Positions 20,733 through 31,800 of a DNA stretch of 64,000 nucleotides are shown here, piece by piece (positions within the stretch are counted from its first letter, which is position 1; every line of letters begins with the position of its first letter). Source of the DNA: Nitzschia sp. DOCU1 (Eukaryota; Bacillariophyta; Bacillariophyceae; Bacillariales; Bacillariaceae); the NCBI GenBank assembly GCA_951394045.1, contig OX595987.1:3038001-3102000 (forward strand), in the 5' to 3' direction. The notes under the pieces were generated by a model that saw nothing but the letters and a program-made list of their open reading frames with translations, did not search any database and had not been told where the DNA came from. Position numbers and translations under genes: made by a program.

Positions 20733-22703
20733 CTAGCTTTCACCTTTTTTCTCTCCGTTGCGGCGGACCCACTCAGCAACGAGTTTCGCGCCGTATCCTG
20801 TGGCTACACCAGCGCCTTCATCCCACACTGGTCCGGCAATGTCAATATGTGCAAATGGTTTCTTTTTGTCCACGAAGTTCTGCAAGAAGAGAGCAGCCGT
20901 AATTGCCCCTCCGTATCGGCCTCCAATGTTCTTGATATCGGCAATCTTGCTTTCGAGCTCTTTATTGTAGCTTTTTTCTAGAGGCATTCGCCATGCCTTT
21001 TCTTCCGTCACCTTGGAAATGTCTGTCAGTTCGGTTGCCAAATCCTCATTGTCGGTCCAAACTCCACTCACGCCCTTGCCAAGCGCAATCATACAAGCAC
21101 CTGTCAAAGTGGAAAGCTCGATAATGGAAGAACAGTCCAACTCCTTGTCACAATATACAAGGGCATCCGCCAGTGTTAGACGGCCTTCGGCATCCGTATT
21201 CAACACCTCGATTGTCTTGCCATTCGATGCAGTCAAGATATCGCTTGGCACCACTCCTCGTTCGTTGATCATATTCTCGCAAGCTGCCACAACAAAGTGG
21301 GCCTCGACGCCTGGAGGCTGCAATGCGCCAACAGCTCGGGCGGCACCTGCAGTTTTATGAAAAGACGGACAAATTTAGATAAACCCAGTGTCACCGACTC
21401 CACACCTCCTCGCGCTCAAATGTTTCTTACCAAGCACCGCAGCCGCTCCTCCACAATCAAACTTCATCAATTCCATCATCGCGGTCTTGATATTGTAGCC
21501 ACCCGTATCAAAGAGAAGACCCTTGCCAATAACACCGATTCTCTTATTGATTTCGCCACTTGGAGGAGTATAGGTAAGGTGAATGAACTGGGGTTCGGTC
21601 TCACTGGCGCGTGCAACTCCCAGGTAGGCTCCCATGCCGCGTTCTTCGCACTCCGCCTTGCCCAAAATCTTGCAGGTGATGGTACCGCCGCTCTCTTTAG
21701 CGATTCGTTTGGCCGTATCGGCCAGACTGATAGAATTGAGGACGTTGTGCGGACTATTGACAATATCCTTGGTCATGAAAATACCCGCCGCCAACTTTTT
21801 GCCAGCGTCAAGGGCGGCGCCTGCTTCGTCGGTGGCACCCCCTTCAGCTACGACGCTAAGGGTCTCCAAATCTTCCGCAGGCGTCTTGATCTTCTTTCCA
21901 GTGCGGAATCTGTTGTCGGCGTACAGGGTGCTGTAGAAAGATGTGGACAGATCAGTCAAAAGAGAGCTGGCTGAGCCAGCGTCGCCTGGAAGAAGGATCG
22001 TCGCTGTTTTGACTTTCTTTTCAGTATCGCAAGCAGTCGCTAACGCGGTTCCAACCTTGGATCCGATACCGGCAAGTGGGTTCTCCTTTTCTTTGTCAGG
22101 GACGGTACCCATTCCCATCACAACAAATCGTTGGGATTTGCCGTCTCGGAAAACGCGAAGAGTAGGAGTGGTCGATCCAGCCTCAGCGCCGTGCTTAAAG
22201 GCTTTGCTATTTTCCAACATCAAATTGGAAAGCGCACCACCCAACTTTTCATCCAAATCCTTGGCGGCCCCCTCCAAAGTAACTGTAGGCTCTTCTTCTT
22301 CCTTTTCCTCGCTATCGTCATTTTCTTCGTCCTTCTTGGGGGCGAAAACTCCCACCACAACAAGATCAGTCTCTTCGTCCCAACTATCGGACTTCTCCTT
22401 CATGGACAAAGTTGCCTTGGACATTTCATTCCATGCCATGGTGGTGCAGGGTCCATCAAACGACCAGGTCTTGAAAGATTGATCCATTTTGCCCATGGAC
22501 CGCTGCGTGCTGCTACCAAAGCGAGTGGCAGATACACGGCCCTGTTGCACATTCAAGGAAAAGGCAGTCGCCATGAGGGCATGTTGGGCACTCGGCATGT
22601 ACGACAGCGCAAACTGCGATGATGCCAAGGCCACAGCCAGGCCACCCGAGATACCGTTGCCCCGATTGATGAATCTCATCTTTCGAATGTGTCGTGATAA
22701 CAT
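20733..22703 (-). CDS. leucyl aminopeptidase, M17 family
   Basis: M17 enzymes remove N-terminal residues using two zinc or manganese ions and act as hexamers. Exons are 22703-21431 and 21346-20733; the 84-bp GT-AG intron closes as AAVLG|AARAVGALQ, giving 628 residues. The signature NTDAEGRL is at about residue 473, and the preceding metal/substrate loop GKGLLFDTGGYNIK is intact, as are ENMINERGVVPSDI and STLTGACMIALG. The N-terminal M17 domain carries an unusual acidic insert (KKDEENDDSEEKEEEE). The first 55 residues are leader-like: the second Met gives MRFINRGNGISGGLAVALAS, resembling a signal peptide, so plastid or secretory targeting is possible. Catalytic residues are complete, so it should be active. 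Confidence 0.92.
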
Positions 22704-22939
22704 TCAGAAAAAATAATGTCTGGATCGGTGCCACCGAAACGCTGCGTGTATCAAGCCGAGCTGATGCTTTCTTCTTCTCGGGCTGAGTCAAATGCATAGC
22801 CCATCACTCGCAGCTAAACATCAGTCGTCACTCCTTGGCTCAAAAAGCCAATACGCCAAAGATCGGCGGAAGATCTCATGACGGATGTGGCGCCGCTCCC
22901 GCCAAAAGTGAATCACGAGTACATTCGTGGCGGGAAATC

Positions 22940-22947
22940 TGACGTCA
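22940..22947. promoter_or_regulatory. TGACGTCA, CRE-like palindrome
   Basis: A perfect cAMP-response-element palindrome in the 489-bp divergent region between the aminopeptidase and lipase-like genes. TGACGT elements are known to mediate CO2/cAMP response in Phaeodactylum carbonic anhydrase promoters. Function here is not shown, and an 8-mer occurs by chance about once per 65 kb. Confidence 0.3.
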
Positions 22948-23192
22948 GAGACTGGTTGGTTGTGTCGCAGGAATCGAATGAATCGTCGTCATTCGCTCCA
23001 GTCTTCGTCGTCGTCGTCCTCGATGATCCAAATTCTCAAAACGCAAGCCATTTTTCTCCATCTTCTTTTTCACCGATCGTGAACCGGTGGATAAAGGAAC
23101 CAATTCTCAAAGTTATATCCTTGTCGCTATGACAGCATCTTTGTCCTTGGAACTGCTTTTCAATTCACGAGTATATTCCAACCGTAGGCAAC

Positions 23193-24515
23193 ATGGGTCC
23201 ACAAATCGATGAGAACGGCACCGGCGCGAAAAGTTTTAGCAAGCAATCCAGCTCGGGACTCGGGGAAGATCAGTGGTCGTCGATCTTGAAAGAGGAAGAA
23301 CTGCGCGAACCCAAGCCGGCCGTTGAAAGGTTGACTATCCTGGGAATAGGGCTCGCGCTCTTTGCCATGGCCATGATATGGCCTCCTCTGATCTTGCTGG
23401 TTACTTACGTAGCGTCATTTCTGTTTCCATATTCTTTTCGCGACAATGACGATGCAATGTCGAGACGGCAGTTGTTGGACAACTTCGAGAAAGAAGACAG
23501 GGTTTCGGATTGTCTGCGAGAAATCCCCGACGACGTCCACATGGAAACTGGATATTGGACAAACTCGCGGTAGGTCATTCAATGTTTTTCGGACGGTGCC
23601 TCTTGACTACGACTCTTAATCGTGCTCTTTTCTATTCCCCACAGTGGATCTTTGATGTACTATACAATCCTGACCCCAAAGAAAGTTCCCATCAAAGCCG
23701 TTTTATGTCACTGTCATGGATATCTTGACACTCCAACCTATACCAAACGCAAAGTACTTGCACTGATGGCCCAGCGTGGAATCGCAGTCGTAATGGTTGA
23801 CTATGAAGGCCACGGCCGTAGTGATGGTACAATTGGACTCATTGTGGATTTTAAGAGGCTTGTAAATGATGCCCATTCCTTCTTTGTGGAAAAGACTCAG
23901 AAAGAGTTCGCGGGGAAGAAAATCTTTTTGATGGGGGAATCCATGGGTGGTGCCGTCGCCTACACTATGATCAGAGATCATCCAGATGTGTACGCTGGCG
24001 TGAATTTCGTGGCTCCAATGTGTAAGATTTCCGAAGAAATGTTGCCGCCTCAGTGGGTGATTGACTTGTGTCGAAAAATTGCGGGTCCTACTGGTACTGC
24101 GACTCCTATTGGGTTCCTCCCGATTGCTCCAGCCAAGGGTGACTTGAAAATGTTCACCTTCAAGCTTCCCCATATGCGCGCATTGAATTCCAGGGTTCCT
24201 TCACAATTTGCTAGAAAGCCTCGCTTTGCTACGGCCCGGGAACTTATCGATGTCACCAAAGAGATTTCGGGGAGTCTCGGTGAATTTCATGCACCCTTTT
24301 TGATTCAACACGGCAAAGCTGATCGCGTTACCGACTACAAGCTGTCGCAAATGCTTTATGACGAATGCAAATCGGATGACAAAACTATTCGCCTGTACGA
24401 TGGTATGTGGCATGCACTGACAGCAGGGGAGCCTATGGAGAACGTGGAAATCGTATTCAATGATACCGTAAATTGGATTTTGGAGCGGGCCATTGACGAC
24501 AAAAAGAAGAAGTAG
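23193..24515 (+). CDS. membrane-anchored monoacylglycerol lipase-like alpha/beta hydrolase
   Basis: Exons are 23193-23569 and 23645-24515 with a 75-bp GT-AG intron (TNS(R)|GSLMYYT), 415 residues. Residues about 48-82 form one long or two close membrane segments (LTILGIGLALFAMAMIWPPL and on). The hydrolase domain follows. The HGYLDTP oxyanion region, DYEGHGRSDG, the nucleophile elbow GESMGG (Ser), HGKADRVTD (Asp) and MWHAL (His) complete a catalytic triad in the Hydrolase_4 / monoglyceride lipase layout. Plant caffeoylshikimate esterases share these motifs, so a monoglyceride substrate is likely but unproven. The anchor suggests ER or lipid-droplet association. It ends 83 bp from the convergent kinase gene. 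Confidence 0.85.
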
Positions 24516-24598
24516 GAGTTGTTGCTGCCTATCAGATGTTTTCAAACTTTCAATAGACGCGGGTCGATCATTATAAGAACTTGGCTAGAACGATCGAG

Positions 24599-27123
24599 CT
24601 ATTCCAGCAATTCAGATGCCCGTAGACTCAACTCAGTGGCTTTCTTCATCTTGTTGGCTGCCATTGCATCATTGGAGGCTTCTTCCAGAAGCGCCGCGGC
24701 AGCTGCCTTATCTCCTGCAAGCGCCTTGAGCTCTCCTAGTTCTGCCTTGAGATCGTACCGTTCTACGAGGAATTTTTCGTCCGTGTTCTCTGATCCCAAA
24801 GCCTCTTCATCCGACAGTGGTCCACCCATAGAGGTTTGGGTAGCCGTGGGAGGTATGAGTAGTCGCACGTGCTCTGGTGTCAAAGTCTCCGTCGACCCAT
24901 CATCGTCATATTTAATGACGATCTGATTGCCGTCGTCCGACACAGATTCAATCACACCTGCATAGTAACTACCTTCCAAACAGTAATTACCCTCCGCCCT
25001 ATCACCAGGGAGAAAGCGGTTTACTCCTCGACTCGTCGTTTGCGTTTTGTGGTGCTCCAATTGAGCCTTTTCTGCCTCTGATTCTTCCATCAATCTCAAT
25101 ATATCTTGAATCAATTGCATAATCGTGGCGTCCGAAGCCTTTTCAGCCTCCAAATCGTCACTTTCCCGTTCGTCCAGGCATACCTACATACGGACCGACA
25201 AACGAATGAGGAATTGAGAACTCTCGTGCGCGCGGAAAAATCCTGGCGCGAGCACACTTTTTGGATCAAGCATACCTGGTACAACAGGCACCCCGCTGCC
25301 GCCTTGGGAGCTGAAGGAGGGAAAGGAGATTCCATGGCACGACGAAGCAAATCTTTGGATGTGTCAAAATCAATAGGGACGATGGTTTGAAGAAGGTTTG
25401 ACACGGACGTTCCAAGTCCAGCATGGAGGCGTCCCAGCGCGAGACATGCTGCAACGCAATTCATGGACGCGGCGTGCGAGAGATGGTACAAGACCGAAAA
25501 GGCATCATGGGGAGGAATATCGTCTCTGTCATCATCGGGCCCGATGGGGACTACTTCAGGGAATCGACCCATCCCGTGCAAGACGGCCAATTGATAGTGT
25601 ACCTTTCCCAAATTCGCCCGCGTCTGGTCGGTTATCGGCATGGGTTCTGATACTTGCCGAACCAACAAACTCGCTCGTTTGTCCTTTCTCCTGGTGGGAT
25701 CGATGATCAATTCTCCGCTTGTCTTTCGGCGAAATGCCTTGTGATCAAATCGGAAATCCTGCTTGGCCAATTCTAAACAAGCCTTGACTTCATCCACATC
25801 CGAGGTTGATCTAGAAAAAACTGGCTTTGCTGGTTTGCTCGAAAACGATACCCTCAAAGACTGTCGGATCTCTTCGCGCATTTTCGATTGGTTGGATCGA
25901 CGTTCAGTATTGCGCATATCATCTGGAATAATCTCTTGTGGGGGCGCCAAGAGAACGGATTGCCTAAATTTTCGATTGACATCCATGGCGGCGAATTTAT
26001 CCAAACCTTTAATGGCACTCTGATAGGAAGAGTTTTCATGCGACATGTATTCATCGTCTTCGTACTTGGCTTGATGTTTCAATTCGTTTTTGGAAAGCGC
26101 AAAGACGGGAATTCCCATGGAATCTGCCAACGAGTTGTGCCGGAAAGTTTTGAAAAACAAGGCCATTCCACGTGGTCCCAAGTCTCCATCACCAAAGCGA
26201 TAGTCCGATGACAATACTATGAAACAAAAATAGAGATGAGGTCACAGGACAAGCAATCCCAGCGTTTGACCACCACAGCAAAACACCTACCTTGTGGATC
26301 AGTATATAAATCACCCACTCCCTGAATGTCGGCTACCAATCGTTCCCCTTCCGAGGCATAAAAGGAAAACGCCGAGAAGGTTTGCGGCGTCACTCGGTGT
26401 AACTCGTCATCCACAAATCCCGAATTGGTGTTGTGTTTAGTGAAACCAGCTCCAAAATCATCATGTCCGCTAATGAACCGTTCCACTGCAAACCACGGCC
26501 TTCCTGGACGATCTGGAAACTCCATGGCATACGCGCGGATAAACACAATGGATTTGGGTGGAGAGGACTCGTTGAATTTTTCGGCCCAATGAGCCGCTTC
26601 ATATTGCAAGGAAATATCATTCCGCACCGCCTCCTTGGCTTCACTGGACGTATCAATTTCTCCATCGACATGATAGGCTTTGGCGACATAATTACTCGCT
26701 TGATTCCATCCATAATTATGAAATCGATGATTGGTGGAGGATTGTGGCGGCGTGGCCCGTTTTTTCATTCGATAACAAAATCGCATGGCGCCATGCGTAA
26801 ACGGCTCTCGTTCCATTTTGACAATGGTTTGTTCCTCGATCCACGTTTTGGTTTCGGGTTGATAGAGGTGACGAATGACGCGTTCGGCAGGAATCTTTTC
26901 CATGTGATGTTTGGCCCAGGGGTCGCCTTCCGCAACGGCCTTGGCGGCGGCGTCTTTGAGACTATACAATTGGAAGACAAGTAAGAAAAGGGGGTTTCAA
27001 GTCAAGCCAAGCAATAGCAGCACTCGGTTCATCCTTCCGCCTCTCTGACGTGACCAACCCTGTTGGAACTTACAGACGAATCAGTCTCTTTCTTGCCGGA
27101 TTGACATCTGCATCATCTCCCAT
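24599..27123 (-). CDS. eEF2 kinase-like alpha-kinase with Sel1-type repeats and C-terminal Tudor-like domain
   Basis: eEF2K phosphorylates elongation factor 2 and slows translation. Four exons are 27123-27074, 26961-26291, 26216-25276 and 25183-24599, giving 748 residues with all junctions in frame. The alpha-kinase domain spans about 45-300: HGAMRFCYRMKK, NYVAKAYHV (ATP-binding Lys), SIVFIRAYAMEF, PWFAVERFISG, TPQTFSAFSFYASEGERLVA, DIQGVGDLYTDPQ and GDGDLGPRGMALFF (Gly-rich loop). The order equals eEF2K. Residues about 440-540 look like Sel1-type helical repeats (LGKVHYQLAVLHGMGR, AACLALGRLHAGLG), also as in eEF2K. After them, exon 4 adds a coiled coil, a Tudor/SMN-like barrel (GSYYAGVIESVSDDGNQIVI) and a helical tail. 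That addition is unusual for eEF2K. No clear calmodulin-binding segment precedes the kinase. Confidence 0.85.
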
Positions 27124-29441
27124 GATTATGGTGCTGTCTTTCTAATTGCAATCTAGTTCAGAAAAGGCAACAACAATCGGTTGTGAACAAGCTGACAACC
27201 ACCGACAAGGGACGAAATGGCAGTTGAGTGTTCGGATCTTCGCTGGGATTCGCATGGTCATTGTAATGTAGTACCGGTAAGTTGGATCTTTTGACACCTC
27301 CACTCCCCCAAATATCAGTGGGATTGTCGCAGGTTAACGCTGTATCAGGCTACGCGCGGAACTGAAGGAAGTCCCAAAAGGGGGAAATTCTATCCAATGG
27401 AGAAATGACGACATGTGTAGTGGACGCAAACCAAAGTCCGGCAAATTATTACTATTCATAGGGAGGAGTGGAAAAAAGAAAAGAAAAAAGAAAAGGAATA
27501 AGGAAAAGCCAACATCCACCTCTAGAAAATGGGGTTTTGGCGTCGACACAAGTACATGGTACTAGCCAAAACATTATAGTACCTAACAATAGCCATTACA
27601 CTGCTTCAAGGCGTGGTGCCGGCAGTAGCAGCAGCACCAGTCTAGCTAGAGTTATTGGACAAGACGTGACCTCACTATGGTGTCACTGCCAACATACAAC
27701 ATCATTATGCTCTTTTTATGAACAGCAGGCATTGGTGTGATGCCAGTACTAGCCAGAGCATTATCATTAACATTACACTACTTCACTGTGCCAGTAGACG
27801 ACAACGCCAGTACTACCGGTAGCTACTATTAAAGCAGCAAAAAATGCACACTATGCATTTAGCAGCTACCTGGATGATTGGAAAGGAACGATCCTGCCAA
27901 ATTGCCAGAACGATACACGGCTACCTGGACAGCCAGCGGAGTCGCTCGACTCATCCAACATTTTCAGCACCCATGAGGGATCATCAGCGCTAGTCTGCAC
28001 ACCTACAGAGATGATGAAACCGACATCAGGAAAGGGAAAATATTGGGGTACCCATATCTTATGCCCCCCACCCCCCAAAAAAGCCATCACCGTGGGGAGG
28101 TGTCACAACCCATTATTATACCCCTCAATATTACTCATCCCCCTAACCAGTAGCTATTGCCCCGCCCCTTAATAAACCGCCACACCATTCACTATCTACC
28201 ACACCATTCACTATCTACGCATCCAATCAAAAACATCATTCCCATTCAACATATTAACTCTCCATTATCAAATGACACTTGGCTTAACTACACTGCTATT
28301 CTATCCCAATACCATACCGCAATTACAACAGTGGAATCCATTTTTGCACTAGCTATTTTTAATTCATCCATGCTATGCTCATCTTGCTGGCCGCTGGTAC
28401 CAAATGATTGCCAAACCCCAGTTCCCAATGCTGCCCCTCATGGTGCCAATGCCACTTTGTGGTACCCATGATCTCTCTCAACTCCCAGTGCTGGCCCTCG
28501 TGGTGCCAATGCTACCTAGTGGTACCCATCATGATGATCTCAACCAGCTCCCAGCAGTGCTGCTGCCACTCATGCCAACAATCCCCCCCTCGGTACTAGC
28601 ACCAATCCCAACAATCTGACAGCCGGTACCACCAATCCCAACATCAATGGTCCTCCCCCTGAATATAGATAATCGTACTGCCAATGCCTCTTGCCTGCAT
28701 GTGTCCCACTTTCATGCTCAGTATTTGTAGATCATTGGTCCTACAAGTTGCATCATTTGTGAGTTGCATTTCTCCCTTTTCCAAACCTTTGCCATGTCAC
28801 GTCCTACTTACAGCATTGCAAGCCCCAATCTTGGAGGAGTATTCAAAGTTACTCACTCACTCTTCCTTGCTACGACCGTAGGGTAGTGTACTATCACTGC
28901 AACCGAGTTGAAAATAAGTTAGTTCTATTGTTTTTCTCCAAATCTCACCCTCCTTCTTTGTCTTACCTTTAAAGCCCTAGTCATCCTACACACAACGTTG
29001 GTCACATTCCTTCTCAGACCCAGCGTTTGAACTCTGTGGGTTTCTGCTCATCATGTCATATCCAATTGAGCGTTTTTGTTGTTGCTTCCTGCTCCTTTTT
29101 GTGGCATTGTTGGCATCCATTATGTACAATCCAGCCCTCCCCTGCTGCTGCGACTCGCAGCTGCAACTGCATTTTCCTGCACAGCACCTGCCCCACTTGT
29201 CATGACGGCTCTACCTTGCTTTACTTTGTGGCAACGTCTACTCTTGATACCGCCGAGGTTGTTGCGAGGACCATCTAATCTTTTTTAACCATGTACTCGT
29301 CATCCTCTCTTGTCTCCCGTTCAAACTCTTTCACTTACAGACGCTGGCACGCCCGTTTTATGTGTGGTGATAATGCTCCCTGTGTTCAAAAATCAACTCG
29401 CCGCCACTCCCTTTTCAAACTTTTCATCCTGGTGATAAATG
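27124..29441. other. gene-poor region with degenerate low-copy repeats
   Basis: No supported gene in 2.3 kb. There are diverged repeated segments with AGTACTAGCCA and CATTACACT (about 27550-27640 and 27740-27800). A tandem CACACCATTCACTATCTAC pair lies near 28180-28220. A roughly 60-bp duplicated unit (TGGTGCCAATG...GTGGTACCCAT) lies at about 28423 and 28482. The base composition changes to CA/CT-rich. This begins the repeat-rich interval that runs to 37 kb. Confidence 0.5.
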
Positions 29442-30325
29442 CACTGTACCCTCTATGCCGCCTTTTTAACGGTTCGTTTCGTTAAGAAAACGCCTGTATG
29501 ATTGGTCGATCGCGCGCAATTCGCGTAGTCTTTTCGCTTTTACCCTGTGATATGATTGGTCGATCGCGCGCAATTCGCGCAGTCTTTTGGCTTTCACTCT
29601 GTGATATGATTGGTCGATCGCGCGCAATTCGCGCAGTCTTTTGGCTTTTACCCTGTGATATGATTGGTCGATCGCGCGCGAAAATACGCGCGTTTTCAAG
29701 TGATATGATTGGTTCCTAAAAGCCAAAAGACGGTACCAGCACCGAATGGGTCCCAAGAAAACGCTGTACCCTCTATGCCGCCTTTTTAACCGTTCGTTTC
29801 GTTAAGAAAACGCCTCGGATTGTACGGCACCCTCCCGCTGTACCCTCTATGCCGCCTTTTTAACCGTTCGTTTCGTTAAGGAAATGCCTCGATTGTACGG
29901 CACCCTCCCGCTGTACCTCTATGCCGCCTTTTTAACCGTTCGTTTTGTTAAGAAAACGCCTCAATTGTACAGCATTCTCCCGCTGTACCCTCTATGCCGC
30001 CTTTTTAACCGTTCGTTTCGTTAAGAAAACGCCTCAATTGTACAGCATTCTCCCGCTGTACCCTCTATGCCGCCTTTTTAACCGTTCGTTTTGTTAAGGA
30101 AACGCCTCGATTGTACGGCACCCTCCCGCTGTACCCTCTATGCCGCCTTTTTAACCGTTCGTTTCGTTAAGAAAACGCCTCAATTGTACAGCATTCTCCC
30201 CCTGTACCCTCTATGCCGCCTTTTTAACCGTTCGTTTCATTAAGAAAACGCCTCAATTGTACAGCATTCTCCCGCTGTACCCTCTATGCCGCCTTTTTAA
30301 CCATTCGTTTCGTTAAGGAAACGCC
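29442..30325. repeat. 73-bp satellite array, interrupted by a 54-bp array
   Basis: The unit begins CTGTACCCTCTATGCCGCC, continues TTTTTAACCGTTCGTTTCGT and ends with AAGAAAACGCC plus a variable linker. Units start near 29442, 29763, 29838, 29912, 29983, 30056, 30129, 30202 and 30275, a period of 71-75 bp. The first unit is cut off from the rest by the inserted block 29493-29762. Copies differ by single substitutions, and linkers alternate between two types (TTGTACGGCACCCTCC and TTGTACAGCATTCTCC). Confidence 0.93.
29498..29713. repeat. 54-bp tandem repeat (4 units) inside the 73-bp satellite
   Basis: Units start with ATGATTGGTCGATCGCGCGC at 29498, 29552, 29606 and 29660, an exact 54-bp period. 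The fourth degenerates after GCGCGC. Each unit contains a CCAAT box (ATTGG) followed by the self-complementary CGATCG and GCGCGC. A minus-strand reading frame across it merely translates the 18-codon period and is not evidence of a gene. Confidence 0.93.
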
Positions 30326-30490
30326 AGCCGAGTCACCATTCAGAGAAGTCTCACAAAAGGTAACCACCCTACCACCTCCAACGACCACTGCCACACAGCT
30401 CAGAAATATTCTTCTCCCCCCTGTTTTCTTTTACTTGTTTCTATCCCTTATCTTCGAGTCGTTGCTTACATCCGCACTCCCTGCCCATCA

Positions 30491-30898
30491 ATGCCCCGAA
30501 ATCCGTCCAACGCAACCTTGAATAGAACACGACTCCGTGTATCCTCTGCCACGCAACCACCGCAGGATGATGGAAGTGTGGATGAGTCCCCTTCTTTTCT
30601 GCATGCCAATCTGGACGATGACTCTTCCTCAAATGGTCAACCTTTGAGAGTTCTCCCATCAACAAACGCCCCACCCCCGATTCTTTATGTCTACCAACGC
30701 ACATCACCTTTGCCGCCAACTTCTTCAGCCTCAGCGGCCGTACGATGGACCCACCGACACCAGCACCCACCCTATACTGCTTGTTGGCAACCTTTTTGTC
30801 CCTGGCGCCAGCAATACTACAAAATCCCACAATGTTTTTGCATCGCCGCCTCCCGGTTGATGAGGGAAGGCTTGGGGCGTGTGTCCTCACAAGCTTAG
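30491..30898 (+). CDS. possible truncated gene at the edge of the 183-bp array
   Basis: An ATG frame of 135 residues starting MPRNPSNATLNRTRL, hydrophilic and Asp/Ser/Pro-rich. It resembles the N-terminus of a transposon-encoded protein, but its last third is translated from the first satellite unit. No family recognised. It may be the stump of an element overrun by the array. Confidence 0.2.
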   Translation: MPRNPSNATLNRTRLRVSSATQPPQDDGSVDESPSFLHANLDDDSSSNGQPLRVLPSTNAPPPILYVYQRTSPLPPTSSASAAVRWTHRHQHPPYTACWQPFCPWRQQYYKIPQCFCIAASRLMREGLGRVSSQA

Positions 30899-31507
30899 CG
30901 GATCTTTTGCCATGGGATCTTTGAAAATTTCACGTGCTGAGGGGCCAACACGCACTCTACCGCTTGTTGGCAACCTTTTTGGCCCTGGTGTTGGCTATAC
31001 TACAAAATTCCACAATGTTTTTGCATGGTTGCCTCCAGGTTAGTGAGGGAAGGCTTGGGGTATGTGTCCTTTTTGGATTAGAGGATCTTTTCCCATGGGA
31101 TCCTTGAAAATTTCACGTGCCAAGAGGCCGACATGCACTCTACCGCTTGTTGGCAACCTTTTTGTTCCTGGCGTTGGCTATACTACAAAATTCCACAATG
31201 TTTTTGCATGGTTGCCTCCAGGTTAGTGAGGGAAGGCTTGGGGTATGTGTCCTTTTTGGATTAGAGGATCTTTTCCCATGGGATCCTTGAAAATTTCACG
31301 TGCCAAGAGGCCGACATGCACTCTACCGCTTGTTGGCAACCTTTTTGTTCCTGGCGTTGGCTATACTACAAAATTCCACAATGTTTTTGCATGGTTGCCT
31401 CCAGGTTAGTGAGGGAAGGCTTGGGGTATGTGTCCTCACGAGCTTAGCGGATCTTTTGCCATGGGATCTTTGAAAATTTCATGTGCCGAGGAACCTATGA
31501 CATGCAC
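30775..31507. repeat. 183-bp satellite, four units
   Basis: CTTGTTGGCAACCTTTTTG recurs at 30780, 30963, 31146 and 31329, exactly 183 bp apart. Each unit contains CCACAATGTTTTTGCAT, a GTGAGGGAAGGCTTGGGG-type block and CCATGGGATC. Units 2 and 3 are closest; unit 1 is the most diverged. There is no coding continuity. Confidence 0.93.
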
Positions 31508-31513
31508 TCCGGG

Positions 31514-31760
31514 CAACAATGACTGGGATATCTTGACTATGGAAAGTCGTTATTGTTTAGGACTTGGATCAAATGTGCCATCTTGCAGCATTCAAACAAG
31601 ACATTCAGGCTCTATCAATCTATGATGTGTCACCATTGAGGCCGTGCAAAGAGAGTCCAATTTGCTAGCATCTTCTGCTCTTTCGCATCCTGGACAACAA
31701 TGACAGGGATATCTTGATGATGGAAAGTCCTCTTTGTTTAGGACTTGGATCAGGCTACTA
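31514..31760. repeat. diverged duplicated segment (two copies)
   Basis: CAACAATGAC followed by GGGATATCTTGA, ATGGAAAGTC and TTTAGGACTTGGATCA occurs at about 31514 and again at about 31695, a spacing of about 181 bp. This is close to the periods of the arrays on both sides. Confidence 0.75.
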
Positions 31761-31800
31761 CTGTCACTACTACCTCCCATCCCCAGTAGCTACTTGTGGA

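Noticed and set aside
29466..29756. Minus-strand frame with an 18-residue repeat
   Set aside because: 54 bp is a multiple of three, so any satellite of this period gives a repeated peptide. There is no other coding evidence.
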